From an uncultured Alistipes sp. (GTDB taxonomy: Bacteria; Bacteroidota; Bacteroidia; Bacteroidales; Rikenellaceae), in assembly GCA_949283205.1 (NCBI GenBank), contig CASDSD010000050.1:1-64000 (forward strand): a stretch of 64,000 nt of DNA, written 5' to 3'. The notes beneath the pieces were generated by a model. That model was not told where the DNA came from, searched no databases, and saw nothing but the letters and a program-made list of their open reading frames with translations. This document shows positions 25,692 to 34,723 of this stretch, piece by piece (positions within the stretch are counted from its first letter, which is position 1; every line of letters starts with the position of its first letter). The position numbers and the translations under genes are program-made.

Positions 25692-27841
25692 TGAAAAGCA
25701 TATGTTTGCTGCTGGCGCTGGCTTTGGCTTGCGTTGGCGAGGTTGCGGCGCAGCGTATCGTATGCGGCAGCGTAACCGATACGGACGGGGCGCCGCTGAC
25801 GGGTGCGGTGGTGTCGGTTCGGGAGCGGCCCGAGGCGGGGGCCGTGGCCGGTGTTGACGGCCGCTATGAGCTGACGCTGCCCGAAACGGGGCGGTATACT
25901 CTGTGTGCTTCGTTCGTCGGGTATCGCGACGGCACGCGCACCGTGGATGGTACTGGTGTTTCGCGTGTGGACTTCCGGCTCGAGGAGAGCTCCACGATGC
26001 TGGATCAGGTTGTGGTGACGGCCACGCGCACGCCAAAGCTGTTGAAGGATGTCCCTATCGTCACCCGTGTCATAACGGCGCGCGATATCGAGCGTGTGGA
26101 CGCTACCGACATAGGCGATCTGCTGCAGGCGGAGCTGCCCGGCATCGAATTCTCCTATTCGATGAATCAGCAGACGTCGCTCAACATGGCCGGTTTCGGC
26201 GGCAATTCGGTGCTGTTTCTCGTCGACGGCGAACGGCTGGCGGGAGAGACGCTCGACAATGTGGATTACAGCCGTCTGAACATGGACAATGTCGAACGCA
26301 TCGAGATAGTCAAGGGGGCCGTGTCGTCGCTCTACGGGTCGAATGCCATCGGCGGCGTGGTGAACATCATCAGCCGCGAGGCGGAGCAGCCGTGGTCGGT
26401 CAATGTGAACGGCCGCTACGGGGCACACAACGAACAGCGTTACGGCGGGTCCGTGGGGCTGAACCGCGGGCGATTCAACTCGATGACCAACGTGCAGTAC
26501 ACCACGGTCGACGACATCGACCTCTCGAAAGGGGCTGACAGTGCGGAGGTCGGCGATTACAGCGCCATTTTCGGCTCGTCGACGCTCAACGTCAAGGAGC
26601 GCCTCGTGTACAGGATGGCCGAGGGGTTGAAGATTACGGCGCGCGCCGGGTATTTCTTTCGGGAGCGTGAGGCCTCGGAGAGCATCCGGGACCGCTACCG
26701 CAGCTTCTCGGGCGGGCTGAAGGGCAACTGGACGATCTCGCAGTCCGATGACCTGGAGCTCTCCTATGCCTTCGACCAGTACGACAAGAGCGACTATCTG
26801 GTTCCCACCTCGCGCGACGTGCGCGATTACAGCAACGTGCAGCACACCGTGCGCACGCTCTACAACCACACCTTTTCCGGCAGGCATATCCTCACCCTCG
26901 GCGGCGACTACATGCGCGACTATCTGATGTCCTATCAGTTTGCAGGCAACGGAAGCCATACGCAGCATACGGCCGACGCCTTCGCGCAGTTCGACTGGAA
27001 TCCGCACCGGCGGTTCAATCTCATCGCGGGGCTGCGGTTCGATTACTTCTCGGATGCGGACATGGCCCGCCTCTCGCCCAAGATAGGCGTGATGTACAAG
27101 GTGCGCGACTGTTCTCTGCGGGCATCCTATGCGGGAGGGTTCCGCGCCCCGACGCTCAAGGAGATGTACATGGACTTCTATATGGGCAACATCTTCATGA
27201 TCTACGGCAATCCGGATCTGAAGGCGGAGACGAGCCATAACTTCTCACTCTCGGCCGAGTACATGAAGGGGCGGCACGACTTCACCGTGACGGGGTTCTG
27301 CAATCTGGTGGACAACAGGATCACGACAGCCTGGAACAAGGAGCTTGCCGGACAGGTATATACCAACATGTCGCCCCTGCAGGTGGTCGGGGCCGAGGCC
27401 AATGCCACGGGCCGCTATCCGTGCGGCATCTCGTGGCGGCTGTCGTATGCCTACACGTGCGAGATGATTGAGCGGGGAGAGCCGCTCCTCTCGTCGACAC
27501 GCCCCCATACGGCTACCGTCAGGATCTCCTACGACCGTGACTGGCGCGGTTACGGTATGGGCATCTCGCTCTCGGGCCGCTGCCTTTCGGCCGTGACGTG
27601 CGACGTGTACACCGAGATGACATCCTACGAGCAGACCGTCGAGCAGACCTATCCGGCATACATGCTATGGCGGTTGAGCCTCATGCAGCGCCTGTGGCGG
27701 GGACTGGACCTCACGCTGGCCGTAGACAACCTGTTCAACTACCGTCCCGACTACTATTACAGCAATTCACCCACCACCATAGGAACGACCTGCTCGGTGG
27801 GGCTGTCGCTGAATCTGGAACAATTTTTCAAGAGCAATTAG
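25688..27841 (+). CDS. hmuR: TonB-dependent haem receptor HmuR
   Basis: A 717-residue outer-membrane receptor that imports haem using energy from a TonB/ExbB/ExbD motor. Order of parts: a signal peptide (ending EVAAQ), a carboxypeptidase-regulatory-like domain (about 22-100), a plug domain (LDQVVVTATRTPKLL through GSNAIGGVVNIISR) and a 22-stranded barrel. The two motifs characteristic of haem receptors are present: FRAP in YAGGFRAPTLKEMYM and NPDL in YGNPDLKAETSHNFS. Its start overlaps the end of hmuY by four bases, and hmuS begins 15 bases after its stop, so it is in the middle of the operon. Confidence in the haem role rests on motifs plus context. Confidence 0.94.
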   Translation: MMKSICLLLALALACVGEVAAQRIVCGSVTDTDGAPLTGAVVSVRERPEAGAVAGVDGRYELTLPETGRYTLCASFVGYRDGTRTVDGTGVSRVDFRLEESSTMLDQVVVTATRTPKLLKDVPIVTRVITARDIERVDATDIGDLLQAELPGIEFSYSMNQQTSLNMAGFGGNSVLFLVDGERLAGETLDNVDYSRLNMDNVERIEIVKGAVSSLYGSNAIGGVVNIISREAEQPWSVNVNGRYGAHNEQRYGGSVGLNRGRFNSMTNVQYTTVDDIDLSKGADSAEVGDYSAIFGSSTLNVKERLVYRMAEGLKITARAGYFFREREASESIRDRYRSFSGGLKGNWTISQSDDLELSYAFDQYDKSDYLVPTSRDVRDYSNVQHTVRTLYNHTFSGRHILTLGGDYMRDYLMSYQFAGNGSHTQHTADAFAQFDWNPHRRFNLIAGLRFDYFSDADMARLSPKIGVMYKVRDCSLRASYAGGFRAPTLKEMYMDFYMGNIFMIYGNPDLKAETSHNFSLSAEYMKGRHDFTVTGFCNLVDNRITTAWNKELAGQVYTNMSPLQVVGAEANATGRYPCGISWRLSYAYTCEMIERGEPLLSSTRPHTATVRISYDRDWRGYGMGISLSGRCLSAVTCDVYTEMTSYEQTVEQTYPAYMLWRLSLMQRLWRGLDLTLAVDNLFNYRPDYYYSNSPTTIGTTCSVGLSLNLEQFFKSN

Positions 27842-27856
27842 AAGCGTTATCCAAAC

Positions 27857-30800
27857 ATGAAACATAAGGTGAAAATTCTGGCTGGCGGCATGCTGCTTGC
27901 CGTTGTGTCGGCCATCGCGGCATGGAACATCTGGTTCTCGGACACGCGCATCGCATTCGTCAATTACCAGGTTATAACGCTCGGACAGATAGCCCGGGCG
28001 AATGACAGCGGCCATATCTCGATCACGTCGCTGGAGACTGAGAGCATACCCGAACGCATGGACAAATACGACGTGGTGCTTGTCAACGGCATGGGACTGC
28101 GCATCACGGCCGAGCAGCGTGACGCGATCAGGGCGGCGGCCGACAGGGGCGTGACGGTGATTACGACCATGGCGACCAATCCCGCCAACGAGATCATTTC
28201 GGCCGACTCGGCCGTTGTGGCCGCCGTCCGCGGCTACCTCGAGGGCGGCGGCCGCCGCAACTACCGCAACATGCTGGCATACCTGCGCCGTAACGTCGAC
28301 GGGAAGAGTTTCGGCTGCGGTGCTCCCGAAGCTCCCGCAGTACGCCGCCTGCAGCAGTTCTACCATGCCGACGCGTCGGACCCCGATGCCGAGGAGCTGG
28401 ATTTCGGCAGCGTGGAGGCCTATGACGCCTACCTTGAGGAGCACGACCTGCTGAAAAACGACGCTCCGCGTATCATTGTCACGGGAGAGATGGGCGAGCC
28501 GCATGATCTGGTGGCGCGGCTCGAGCAGAGCGGCAATGTGGTTTACCCCGTCCGCGACATGCAGCGGCTCGTGCAGAGCGGCCAGATCGACTCGATCCGT
28601 CCCGCCGCCGTCATCAACATGGCCCATGGCCGCCTGGGCGACTACATGGTTGATTATCTCAAGCGGCGCAATATCCCGCTCTTCGCGCCGCTCAACGTCA
28701 ACATGCTTGTGGAGGATTGGGAGGCCGACAGGATGGGCATGAGCGGCGGATTCATGTCGCAGAGCATCGTCATGCCCGAGATCGACGGCGCCATCCGCCC
28801 CTATGCCCTGTTCGGAAACCGTCTCGACGGCGAGGGCCTGCAGTACACGAGTGCCATCGAAGAGCGTCTGGAGACGTTCGTGCAGACGGTAAACAACCAC
28901 ATCGCCCTGCAGCGCAAACCCAACAGCGAGAAACGCGTCGCCATATATTACTACAAAGGCCCCGGGCAGAATGCCATGACGGCGGCCGGCATGGAGGTGG
29001 CGCCGTCGCTTTACAACCTTCTCGTGCGGCTCAGGGCCGAGGGCTACCGCGTGGATAATCTGCCCTCCTCGGCGGCGGAACTGGAGAAGGTGATAGCCCG
29101 TCATGGCTCTCTCTTCAACGCCTATGCCGACGGCGCGAAGGCCGAATTCGTCAAGAACGGTGATCCCGAACTCATCAGCGCCGAGGAGTATGCCTCATGG
29201 ACCGACCGTGCCGTGCGAAAGTCGCTGATGGAGGAGGTGAAGGCTGTCGACGGGGAGTTTCCCGGACGCTATGTCTCCACCGACGACGGGCGTCTGGCAT
29301 TGCCGCGTATGGTGTTCGGCAACGTGGTCCTGCTGCCCCAGCTGGCGGCAGGCGTCGGCGATGACGATTTCGCCATGGTACACGGCACCGATGCCGCACC
29401 CCCGCATGCCTATGTGGCGTCGTATCTGTGGGCGCGCTACGGTTTCGGCGCCGACGTGATGATACACTTCGGTACCCACGGCAGTCTGGAGTTCACCCCA
29501 CGGAAGCAGACGGCATTGTGCGGCAACGACTGGCCCGATGTGCTGGTGGGCGCCGTGCCCCATCTCTACATATACTCGATAGGCGACGTGGGTGAAGGCG
29601 TTATCGCAAAACGTCGCGCCTATGCCACCCTGCAGTCGCATCTGACGCCTCCGTTTATGGAGAGCGGCCTGCGCGGCGTATATGCGGAGCTGTGCGTGGC
29701 CGTCCGCGACTATAACGACCTGCTCTATGCCGACGGCCATCCCGACACGTCGCAGGCCGCGCTGAAGGTGAAACGTCTTGCCGTTGAACTGGGCATCCAC
29801 CGAGACCTGCGGCTCGACAGCATTATGACACAGCCGTATACCGAGGAGCAGATATCGCGTATCGAAACCTTCGCCGAGGAGCTTGCGAACGAGAAGGTGA
29901 CGGGCGAGCCGTATACGCTGGGCGTGCCCTATTCGGCGGAGCGCATACGCAGCAGCGTCTATGCCATGTCGGTCGAACCGATAGCATACTCTCTTCTGGC
30001 GCTGGACAAGCTGCGCGGCCGTGCCGCTTCGGATGCCGAGAAGATCGGAGCGCTCTTCACGCGCCGCTATCTGGAGCCTGCGCATGAACTGGTTACCCGA
30101 CTGCTGAACGGTACGCAGCAGCCGACCGACTCCTTCATCTGCTTGACGGCCGACATCTCGGCTGCGGACCTTGAAAAGGCGCGCGAAATCCATCGCTCGC
30201 TCTCGGCCCCGCAGGATATGATGGCGCGCATGATGGTTATGAGAGGCATGACGGCATCGGGTGGCGATACCGCTCACCCCGCCGCCCATCCTGCCGTGCC
30301 GGCTGCGGCCGGCCGCGACGGGGGCATGCCGGCTGCAGCGAAGCGTCATGGCCATACGGGAGGGACCTCGGGAAGGGACTCTGCCGCCATGGGAGCGATG
30401 CCCGTCGGTGCTGCAAGGGAGTACACGAAGCAGGAGCGGGAGTTTGCCCGTGCGGTGACGGAGATCGAACGTACGATAAACAATGTGACGGAGTACAAGT
30501 CGGCGCTTGAACACAGCCCCGAAGCGGAGCTGGTGTCACTGCTCAATGCCATGAACGGCGGCTATACGGCGCCCTCGTCGGGCGGGGACCCCATAGCGAA
30601 TCCCGCGGCCGTGCCGACGGGACGCAATCTCTATGCCGTCAATGCCGAGGCTACGCCGAGCCTGACAGCATGGGAGCGGGGCAAGGCGCTGGCCGAGAAT
30701 ACGATCAAGATGTACCGCGAGCGTCATAACGACTCCCTGCCGCGCAAGGTGAGCTATACGCTCTGGAGCGGCGAGTTCGTCGAGACCGAGGGCGCCACGA

Positions 30801-32113
30801 TTGCGCAGGTGCTCTATATGCTGGGTGTCGAGCCCGTGCGCGATGTGTTCGGGCGTGTCACCGACATCAGGCTCATCCCGTCGGAGCAGCTGGGGCGTCC
30901 GCGCATCGACGTGGTGGTGCAGACGAGCGGCCAGTTGCGCGACATTGCCGCGTCGCGGCTCTTCCTGATCTCGCGTGCCGTCGAGATGGCCGCGGCGGCA
31001 AAGGATGACCGTTATGAAAATTTCGTGACGAAGGGTGTCGTCGATGCCGAGCAGGCGCTCATCGACAAGGGGCTTTCGCCCAAGCAGGCGCGCGAGATAT
31101 CGACATATCGCGTTTTCGGCGGACTGAACGGCAGCTACGGCACAGGCATAACCGGTATGGTGCAGAGCGGGGACCGTTGGGAGAACTCCTCGGAGATTGC
31201 CGCAGTCTACCTGCAGAACATGGGGGCCTACTACGGCAGCGAGAAGGAGTGGGAACAGGTGCGGCAATATGCGCTGGAAGCGGCCCTGACCAACACGGAT
31301 GCCGTCGTACAGCCCCGCCAGAGCAATACGTGGGGAGCGTTGAGCCTCGACCACGTGTACGAGTTCATGGGCGGCATGAACCTGGCCGTGCGCAACGTCA
31401 CGGGCAAGGAGCCGGATGCCTACATGAGCGACTACCGCAATCGCAACAACATGCGCATGCAGGAGCTCAAAGAGGCCATAGGCGTTGAGAGCCGCACGAC
31501 GATCTTCAACCCGAACTATATCCGCGAGAAGATGAAGGGCGAGGCGGGTGCCGCGGCGGGATTCGCCGAGGTGGTGCAGAACACCTACGGCTGGAACGTC
31601 ATGAAGCCCGAGGTTATCGACAACGAGATGTGGAATGAGATATACGACGTCTACGTGCAGGACAAGTTCGGGCTCGGCATCCGCCGATATTTCGAGAGCC
31701 GGAATCCCGCCGCCCTGGAGGAGATCTCGGCGGTGATGATGGAGACCGCCCGCAAGGGCATGTGGCAGGCATCGGCCGGGCAGCTGGCAGCGCTGGCGGC
31801 GCTGCACACGGAGCTTGTCGCCGAATATGGCCCTTCATGTTCGGGCTTTGTGTGTGACAATGCCCTGTTGCGTGAGTTCATCGCCTCGAACAGCACGCCG
31901 GATGCCGCCAGCGCATATGTACGGCAGATAGACGACATACGCAATGCCGCTGCGGAGGGCGATCGCAGCATGGTGTTGGAGCGTGAGACGTCGGGCGCGG
32001 CCGACCGTGTGACGGCCATCGTAAGCAATACGGTCGTGGCGGCGATGGTGCTTGCCGCCGTCGCGTTGTCGGTCATGGTCGTGCGCCGTCGCCGCAGAAA
32101 AATGGAGGAGTAA
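27857..32113 (+). CDS. hmuS: HmuS, CobN-like chelatase (predicted haem dechelatase)
   Basis: A 1418-residue membrane-anchored member of the CobN/magnesium-chelatase large-subunit family. One TM segment is at each end (about residues 5-25 and 1385-1408, the latter followed by a basic stop-transfer sequence), so the large body should lie in the periplasm. The CobN core is clear: HFGTHGSLEFTPRKQTAL near residues 537-555, then DWPDVLVGAVPHLYIYSIGD, GEGVIAKRRAYATLQSHLTPPF, and later FLISRAVEMAAAAKD and RVFGGLNGSYGTG. CobN normally inserts cobalt with AAA+ partners; in Bacteroides the hmu-linked homologue is reported to remove iron from haem. AAA+ partners are absent here. Residues about 798-860 are a low-complexity A/G/H/P-rich insert. 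Its stop and the hmuT start share one base (TAATG). Confidence 0.93.
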   Translation: MKHKVKILAGGMLLAVVSAIAAWNIWFSDTRIAFVNYQVITLGQIARANDSGHISITSLETESIPERMDKYDVVLVNGMGLRITAEQRDAIRAAADRGVTVITTMATNPANEIISADSAVVAAVRGYLEGGGRRNYRNMLAYLRRNVDGKSFGCGAPEAPAVRRLQQFYHADASDPDAEELDFGSVEAYDAYLEEHDLLKNDAPRIIVTGEMGEPHDLVARLEQSGNVVYPVRDMQRLVQSGQIDSIRPAAVINMAHGRLGDYMVDYLKRRNIPLFAPLNVNMLVEDWEADRMGMSGGFMSQSIVMPEIDGAIRPYALFGNRLDGEGLQYTSAIEERLETFVQTVNNHIALQRKPNSEKRVAIYYYKGPGQNAMTAAGMEVAPSLYNLLVRLRAEGYRVDNLPSSAAELEKVIARHGSLFNAYADGAKAEFVKNGDPELISAEEYASWTDRAVRKSLMEEVKAVDGEFPGRYVSTDDGRLALPRMVFGNVVLLPQLAAGVGDDDFAMVHGTDAAPPHAYVASYLWARYGFGADVMIHFGTHGSLEFTPRKQTALCGNDWPDVLVGAVPHLYIYSIGDVGEGVIAKRRAYATLQSHLTPPFMESGLRGVYAELCVAVRDYNDLLYADGHPDTSQAALKVKRLAVELGIHRDLRLDSIMTQPYTEEQISRIETFAEELANEKVTGEPYTLGVPYSAERIRSSVYAMSVEPIAYSLLALDKLRGRAASDAEKIGALFTRRYLEPAHELVTRLLNGTQQPTDSFICLTADISAADLEKAREIHRSLSAPQDMMARMMVMRGMTASGGDTAHPAAHPAVPAAAGRDGGMPAAAKRHGHTGGTSGRDSAAMGAMPVGAAREYTKQEREFARAVTEIERTINNVTEYKSALEHSPEAELVSLLNAMNGGYTAPSSGGDPIANPAAVPTGRNLYAVNAEATPSLTAWERGKALAENTIKMYRERHNDSLPRKVSYTLWSGEFVETEGATIAQVLYMLGVEPVRDVFGRVTDIRLIPSEQLGRPRIDVVVQTSGQLRDIAASRLFLISRAVEMAAAAKDDRYENFVTKGVVDAEQALIDKGLSPKQAREISTYRVFGGLNGSYGTGITGMVQSGDRWENSSEIAAVYLQNMGAYYGSEKEWEQVRQYALEAALTNTDAVVQPRQSNTWGALSLDHVYEFMGGMNLAVRNVTGKEPDAYMSDYRNRNNMRMQELKEAIGVESRTTIFNPNYIREKMKGEAGAAAGFAEVVQNTYGWNVMKPEVIDNEMWNEIYDVYVQDKFGLGIRRYFESRNPAALEEISAVMMETARKGMWQASAGQLAALAALHTELVAEYGPSCSGFVCDNALLREFIASNSTPDAASAYVRQIDDIRNAAAEGDRSMVLERETSGAADRVTAIVSNTVVAAMVLAAVALSVMVVRRRRRKMEE

Positions 32114-32808
32114 TGGAGACGGTGGTATTTGTCATGATGGTACTCGTCTGCTGGAGCTATCTGCTGAAGCAGACATGCCGCAAGGCCTGTTTCGTGGCCC
32201 TGTCGGCTGTCGCGTGCGCGCTGTTTGCGGGTCTTACGTGGCCATGGGCCATCGAACAGTCGAAAAGCCGCATCGCGGAGTGGCTCGCCGATACCGATCT
32301 CATGCTCGATGTGGCGGTCATCCTTACGCTGGATGTCCTGCTGCAGATCGCATTCTGTGTCATGGCGGCGCATATGCACACCTCGGGGCCGGTCAAACGG
32401 CGTACCGTCGCGATATATCGCATGTTGAGGTGGTTCCCGGGAATGCTGCCCTACCCGGTGCTGTTCAGTGCATCCGTGGCGGCGATCTTCGCCTTCCCCG
32501 GGGTGTCGTTTCCGCTCGTGGCGTGGTCCCTGGCTGCGGTCGTGGCGGTTGCAATACCCTCGGGGGCGTGGCTGTTGCGGCGGCTGTTGCCCGAAAAGGA
32601 GATACGGCTCGAACTGTTGTTCCTGACAAACGTGCTGATTGCAATCCTGGGTGTCATAACCACGGTGAACGGCCGCACGGCCGTGGCCGCCGTGAGCCAG
32701 GTGTCGTGGCCGGCTTTGGGCGGCGTGTCGCTGCTCGTTGCGGCGGGCATTGCGTGCGGCGCCGTCGCATACAGGATAAAAATGGGAAAATCAATCAAAA
32801 AAACATGA
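32113..32808 (+). CDS. hmuT: HmuT-like multi-pass membrane protein
   Basis: A 231-residue hydrophobic protein with about six or seven membrane segments, beginning METVVFVMMVLVCWSYLL and including VAVILTLDVLLQIAFCVMAAHM, ILFSASVAAIFAFPG-like stretches, and LVAWSLAAVVAVAIPSGAWLL. It corresponds by position, size and hydropathy to HmuT of the Porphyromonas hmu operon, for which no biochemical function is established. Translation appears coupled to hmuS (one-base overlap), and hmuU begins 5 bases after its stop codon. It could be a membrane partner of HmuS or of the HmuU/HmuV pair. Confidence 0.8.
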   Translation: METVVFVMMVLVCWSYLLKQTCRKACFVALSAVACALFAGLTWPWAIEQSKSRIAEWLADTDLMLDVAVILTLDVLLQIAFCVMAAHMHTSGPVKRRTVAIYRMLRWFPGMLPYPVLFSASVAAIFAFPGVSFPLVAWSLAAVVAVAIPSGAWLLRRLLPEKEIRLELLFLTNVLIAILGVITTVNGRTAVAAVSQVSWPALGGVSLLVAAGIACGAVAYRIKMGKSIKKT

Positions 32809-32812
32809 TCAT

Positions 32813-33415
32813 ATGAATTACATTTCCGACATCCTTTATTGGATATCGACGGGGCTGCTTGTCCCCGTCGTGGTTCTGCTCATTGTCTTCTTCTGCCGGT
32901 CATTGCTGCTCCTGGGCAGTTTCTTCGGCCAGTACATGGCCATGCGGCGTACCTCTTCTCTCGTAGGCCGGGAGCTTGAGGGGCTCGACGCACGGCATGT
33001 GTCGGACCTTGCGGAGCGGCTGCCGCAAAAGAACCCTTCGCCCGTGGTGGCATACATGAACCGGCTGCTTGCCGCACATGGGAATGCGGCATTGCGGCAG
33101 CGTCTGCTGGCGGATTTCGAGATCGAGGCCGACAGGGATCTCTCGACATCGAAGACCCTCTGCAAGATGGGGCCCATGCTGGGCCTTATGGGGACACTCA
33201 TACCCATGGGGCCTGCGCTGGTGGGGCTCTCGACGGGCGACATCGCCTCGATGGCCTACAACATGCAGGTGGCTTTTGCCACGACCGTGGTCGGACTGTT
33301 TTCGGCGGCGGTTGGATTCATCACCCAGCAGGTCAAGCAGCGGTGGTATTTGCAGGATCTGGCCAATCTGGAGTATGTTGCGGCATTGTTGGACGGTAAA
33401 GAGACGGAGCGATGA
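32813..33415 (+). CDS. hmuU: HmuU, MotA/TolQ/ExbB-type proton channel
   Basis: A 200-residue protein of the MotA/TolQ/ExbB family, the stator-like subunit of proton-driven motors that energise outer-membrane transport. It has an N-terminal TM (TGLLVPVVVLLIVFFCRSLLLL), a cytoplasmic loop, and the paired C-terminal TMs of the domain: KMGPMLGLMGTLIPMGPALVGL followed by AYNMQVAFATTVVGLFSAAVGFI. The LGLMGTLIPMGPAL motif is the family core. The gene overlaps hmuV by four bases. Placement beside a TonB-dependent receptor suggests a dedicated motor for haem import. Confidence 0.92.
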   Translation: MNYISDILYWISTGLLVPVVVLLIVFFCRSLLLLGSFFGQYMAMRRTSSLVGRELEGLDARHVSDLAERLPQKNPSPVVAYMNRLLAAHGNAALRQRLLADFEIEADRDLSTSKTLCKMGPMLGLMGTLIPMGPALVGLSTGDIASMAYNMQVAFATTVVGLFSAAVGFITQQVKQRWYLQDLANLEYVAALLDGKETER

Positions 33416-33738
33416 GACGGAGAGTGCTGTGCAGGGATGAGGACAACGATCCGATGAGCGTCGTTAGCAATCTTTTCGATGTGGCCATGGTCTTTGCGGT
33501 GGCCCTGATGGTGGCGTTGGTGAGCCGTTACAACATGACGGAGGTGTTCAGCCGCGAGGACTTTACGATGGTTAAGAATCCGGGCCGGGAAGACATGGAG
33601 ATCATCACCAAGCAGGGCGAGACGATAAACCGTTATACGCCGTCGGAGGATCAGGAGGCGAAGAGCGGCCGTCGCGGGCGCAAGGTAGGCATAGCCTACG
33701 AGCTGGAGGATGGCCAGATCATATATGTCCCGCAATGA
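33412..33738 (+). CDS. hmuV: HmuV, DUF2149 single-TM protein
   Basis: A 108-residue protein of the DUF2149 family found at the end of hmu operons. Residues about 14-38 form one TM segment, with an aspartate just inside it (SNLFDVAMVFAVALMVALV). ExbD, the usual partner of ExbB, also is a small protein with one TM and a functional aspartate, so HmuV may be the ExbD counterpart; this is inference from layout, since sequence similarity to ExbD is not evident. The remainder is a small soluble domain ending LEDGQIIYVPQ. It is coupled to hmuU by a four-base overlap and is followed by a terminator. Confidence 0.88.
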   Translation: MRRRVLCRDEDNDPMSVVSNLFDVAMVFAVALMVALVSRYNMTEVFSREDFTMVKNPGREDMEIITKQGETINRYTPSEDQEAKSGRRGRKVGIAYELEDGQIIYVPQ

Positions 33739-33804
33739 CGCTCGTCGCAGCGAGCGGGAAACCGCATGTGAGATCGCCGATACGCTTGCGATCCTCGACA
33801 AAAC

Positions 33805-33837
33805 AAAAAAACGGCAGTTTCACAACTGCCGTTTTTT
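33805..33837. terminator. Bidirectional terminator between hmuV and tRNA-Lys
   Basis: A 9-base perfect stem (ACGGCAGTT at 33811-33819 with 33824-33832) and a 4-base loop are flanked by A-rich sequence on the left and a T run on the right, so it can stop both the hmu transcript and the opposing tRNA transcript. Confidence 0.9.
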
Positions 33838-33912
33838 GGTGAACCCGCCGGGGTTCGAACCCGGGACCCCAACATTAAAAGTGTTGTGCTCTACCGACTG
33901 AGCTACGGATTC
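33837..33912 (-). tRNA. tRNA-Lys (anticodon TTT)
   Basis: A complete 76-base cloverleaf including an encoded CCA end. Acceptor stem GAATCCG pairs with CGGGTTC, anticodon stem CAACA/TGTTG encloses loop CTTTTAA with anticodon TTT, and the T arm is CCGGG-TTCGAAC-CCCGG. A TAnnTTTG promoter lies about 52 bases upstream. Confidence 0.97.
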
Positions 33913-33963
33913 TCCGTGCCAATCGCGCGATGGCTCATGGAACGCATCCCGTTTTTGGTGGTG

Positions 33964-33971
33964 CAAATGTA
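33964..33971 (-). promoter_or_regulatory. Promoter -7 box of tRNA-Lys
   Basis: Minus-strand TACATTTG matches TAnnTTTG, upstream of the tRNA-Lys gene. Confidence 0.7.
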
Positions 33972-34048
33972 TGGATAATTTTTCGTTCCACCAAAATAAA
34001 AGTTTTTTTTATTGGGCCAGTGTGCCGCTTTGGCCGCTTGCCGGAGGG

Positions 34049-34543
34049 TTACTGCATCGGAGTGCTTATTTCGGCCACCTCCGCCCCGACATACCCTATC
34101 AGATCGGACGGTGCGATGCGCAGCTGCAGGCCGCGTACGCCGGCGCTCACATAGATGTGGTCATGTTCCATGCAGCTTGAGTGGATATATGTCGGAAAGC
34201 GTTTCTTCATGCCTATGGGCGAGCAGCCGCCGCGTATGTATCCCGTCGTGGAAAGCAGATCCTTCATGTGCAGCATCTCGACGCGTTTGTTTCCCGAGAC
34301 CTTGGCTGCGGCCTTCAGGTCCACCTCGTGGTCGCCGGGCACCACGCATACGATATGCCCCGTGCGGTCGCCCGTAAGTACCAGTGTCTTGAACACCGTG
34401 GCGATATCTTCACCCAACTCGTCGGCCACGTGTGTGGCGGCGAGATTCTCCTCGTCGACAGTATACGGTATCAGTTCATACGGTATGCCGGCCTTGTCGA
34501 GCAGGCGCGCGGCGTTGGTCTTTTCGATCTTCTGTTTTGCCAT
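34049..34543 (-). CDS. ybaK: Cys-tRNA(Pro)/Cys-tRNA(Cys) deacylase YbaK
   Basis: A 164-residue trans-editing enzyme of the YbaK/EbsC family, which hydrolyses cysteine mischarged on tRNA-Pro. The family features are visible: NAARLLDKAGIPYELIPY at the N-terminus, KTLVLTGDRTGHIVCVVPGDHEVDLKAAAK in the middle (with the functional lysine of FKTLV), GGCSPIGMKKRFPTYI and a C-terminal VSAGVRGLQLRIAPSDL. Length is normal. It stands as a single gene with its own promoter. A tRNA-Pro gene is elsewhere in the window (49873-49947), a coincidence as far as can be told. Confidence 0.95.
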   Translation of the reverse strand: MAKQKIEKTNAARLLDKAGIPYELIPYTVDEENLAATHVADELGEDIATVFKTLVLTGDRTGHIVCVVPGDHEVDLKAAAKVSGNKRVEMLHMKDLLSTTGYIRGGCSPIGMKKRFPTYIHSSCMEHDHIYVSAGVRGLQLRIAPSDLIGYVGAEVAEISTPMQ

Positions 34544-34568
34544 AATGCGGAATATTTATTCCCGGCCG

Positions 34569-34576
34569 CAAATGTA
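34569..34576 (-). promoter_or_regulatory. Promoter -7 box of ybaK
   Basis: Minus-strand TACATTTG, 26 bases before the start codon. Confidence 0.7.
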
Positions 34577-34723
34577 AGAAAAAGATGGCGACAATGATAC
34601 TTCCGCATGTCGCAATATGCGGATCATGCGCGGCGAAGAGAAGAATCGGATGCCGGGACGAATCCGACATCCGATCTGCCCGCCATGTCGTCAGATGCGG
34701 GCCGGGGAGGTATGTTTGTATTC

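Noticed and set aside
33710..33901. 63-codon plus-strand frame
   Set aside because: It reads through the terminator and antisense to tRNA-Lys; its peptide is a typical antisense-tRNA artefact.
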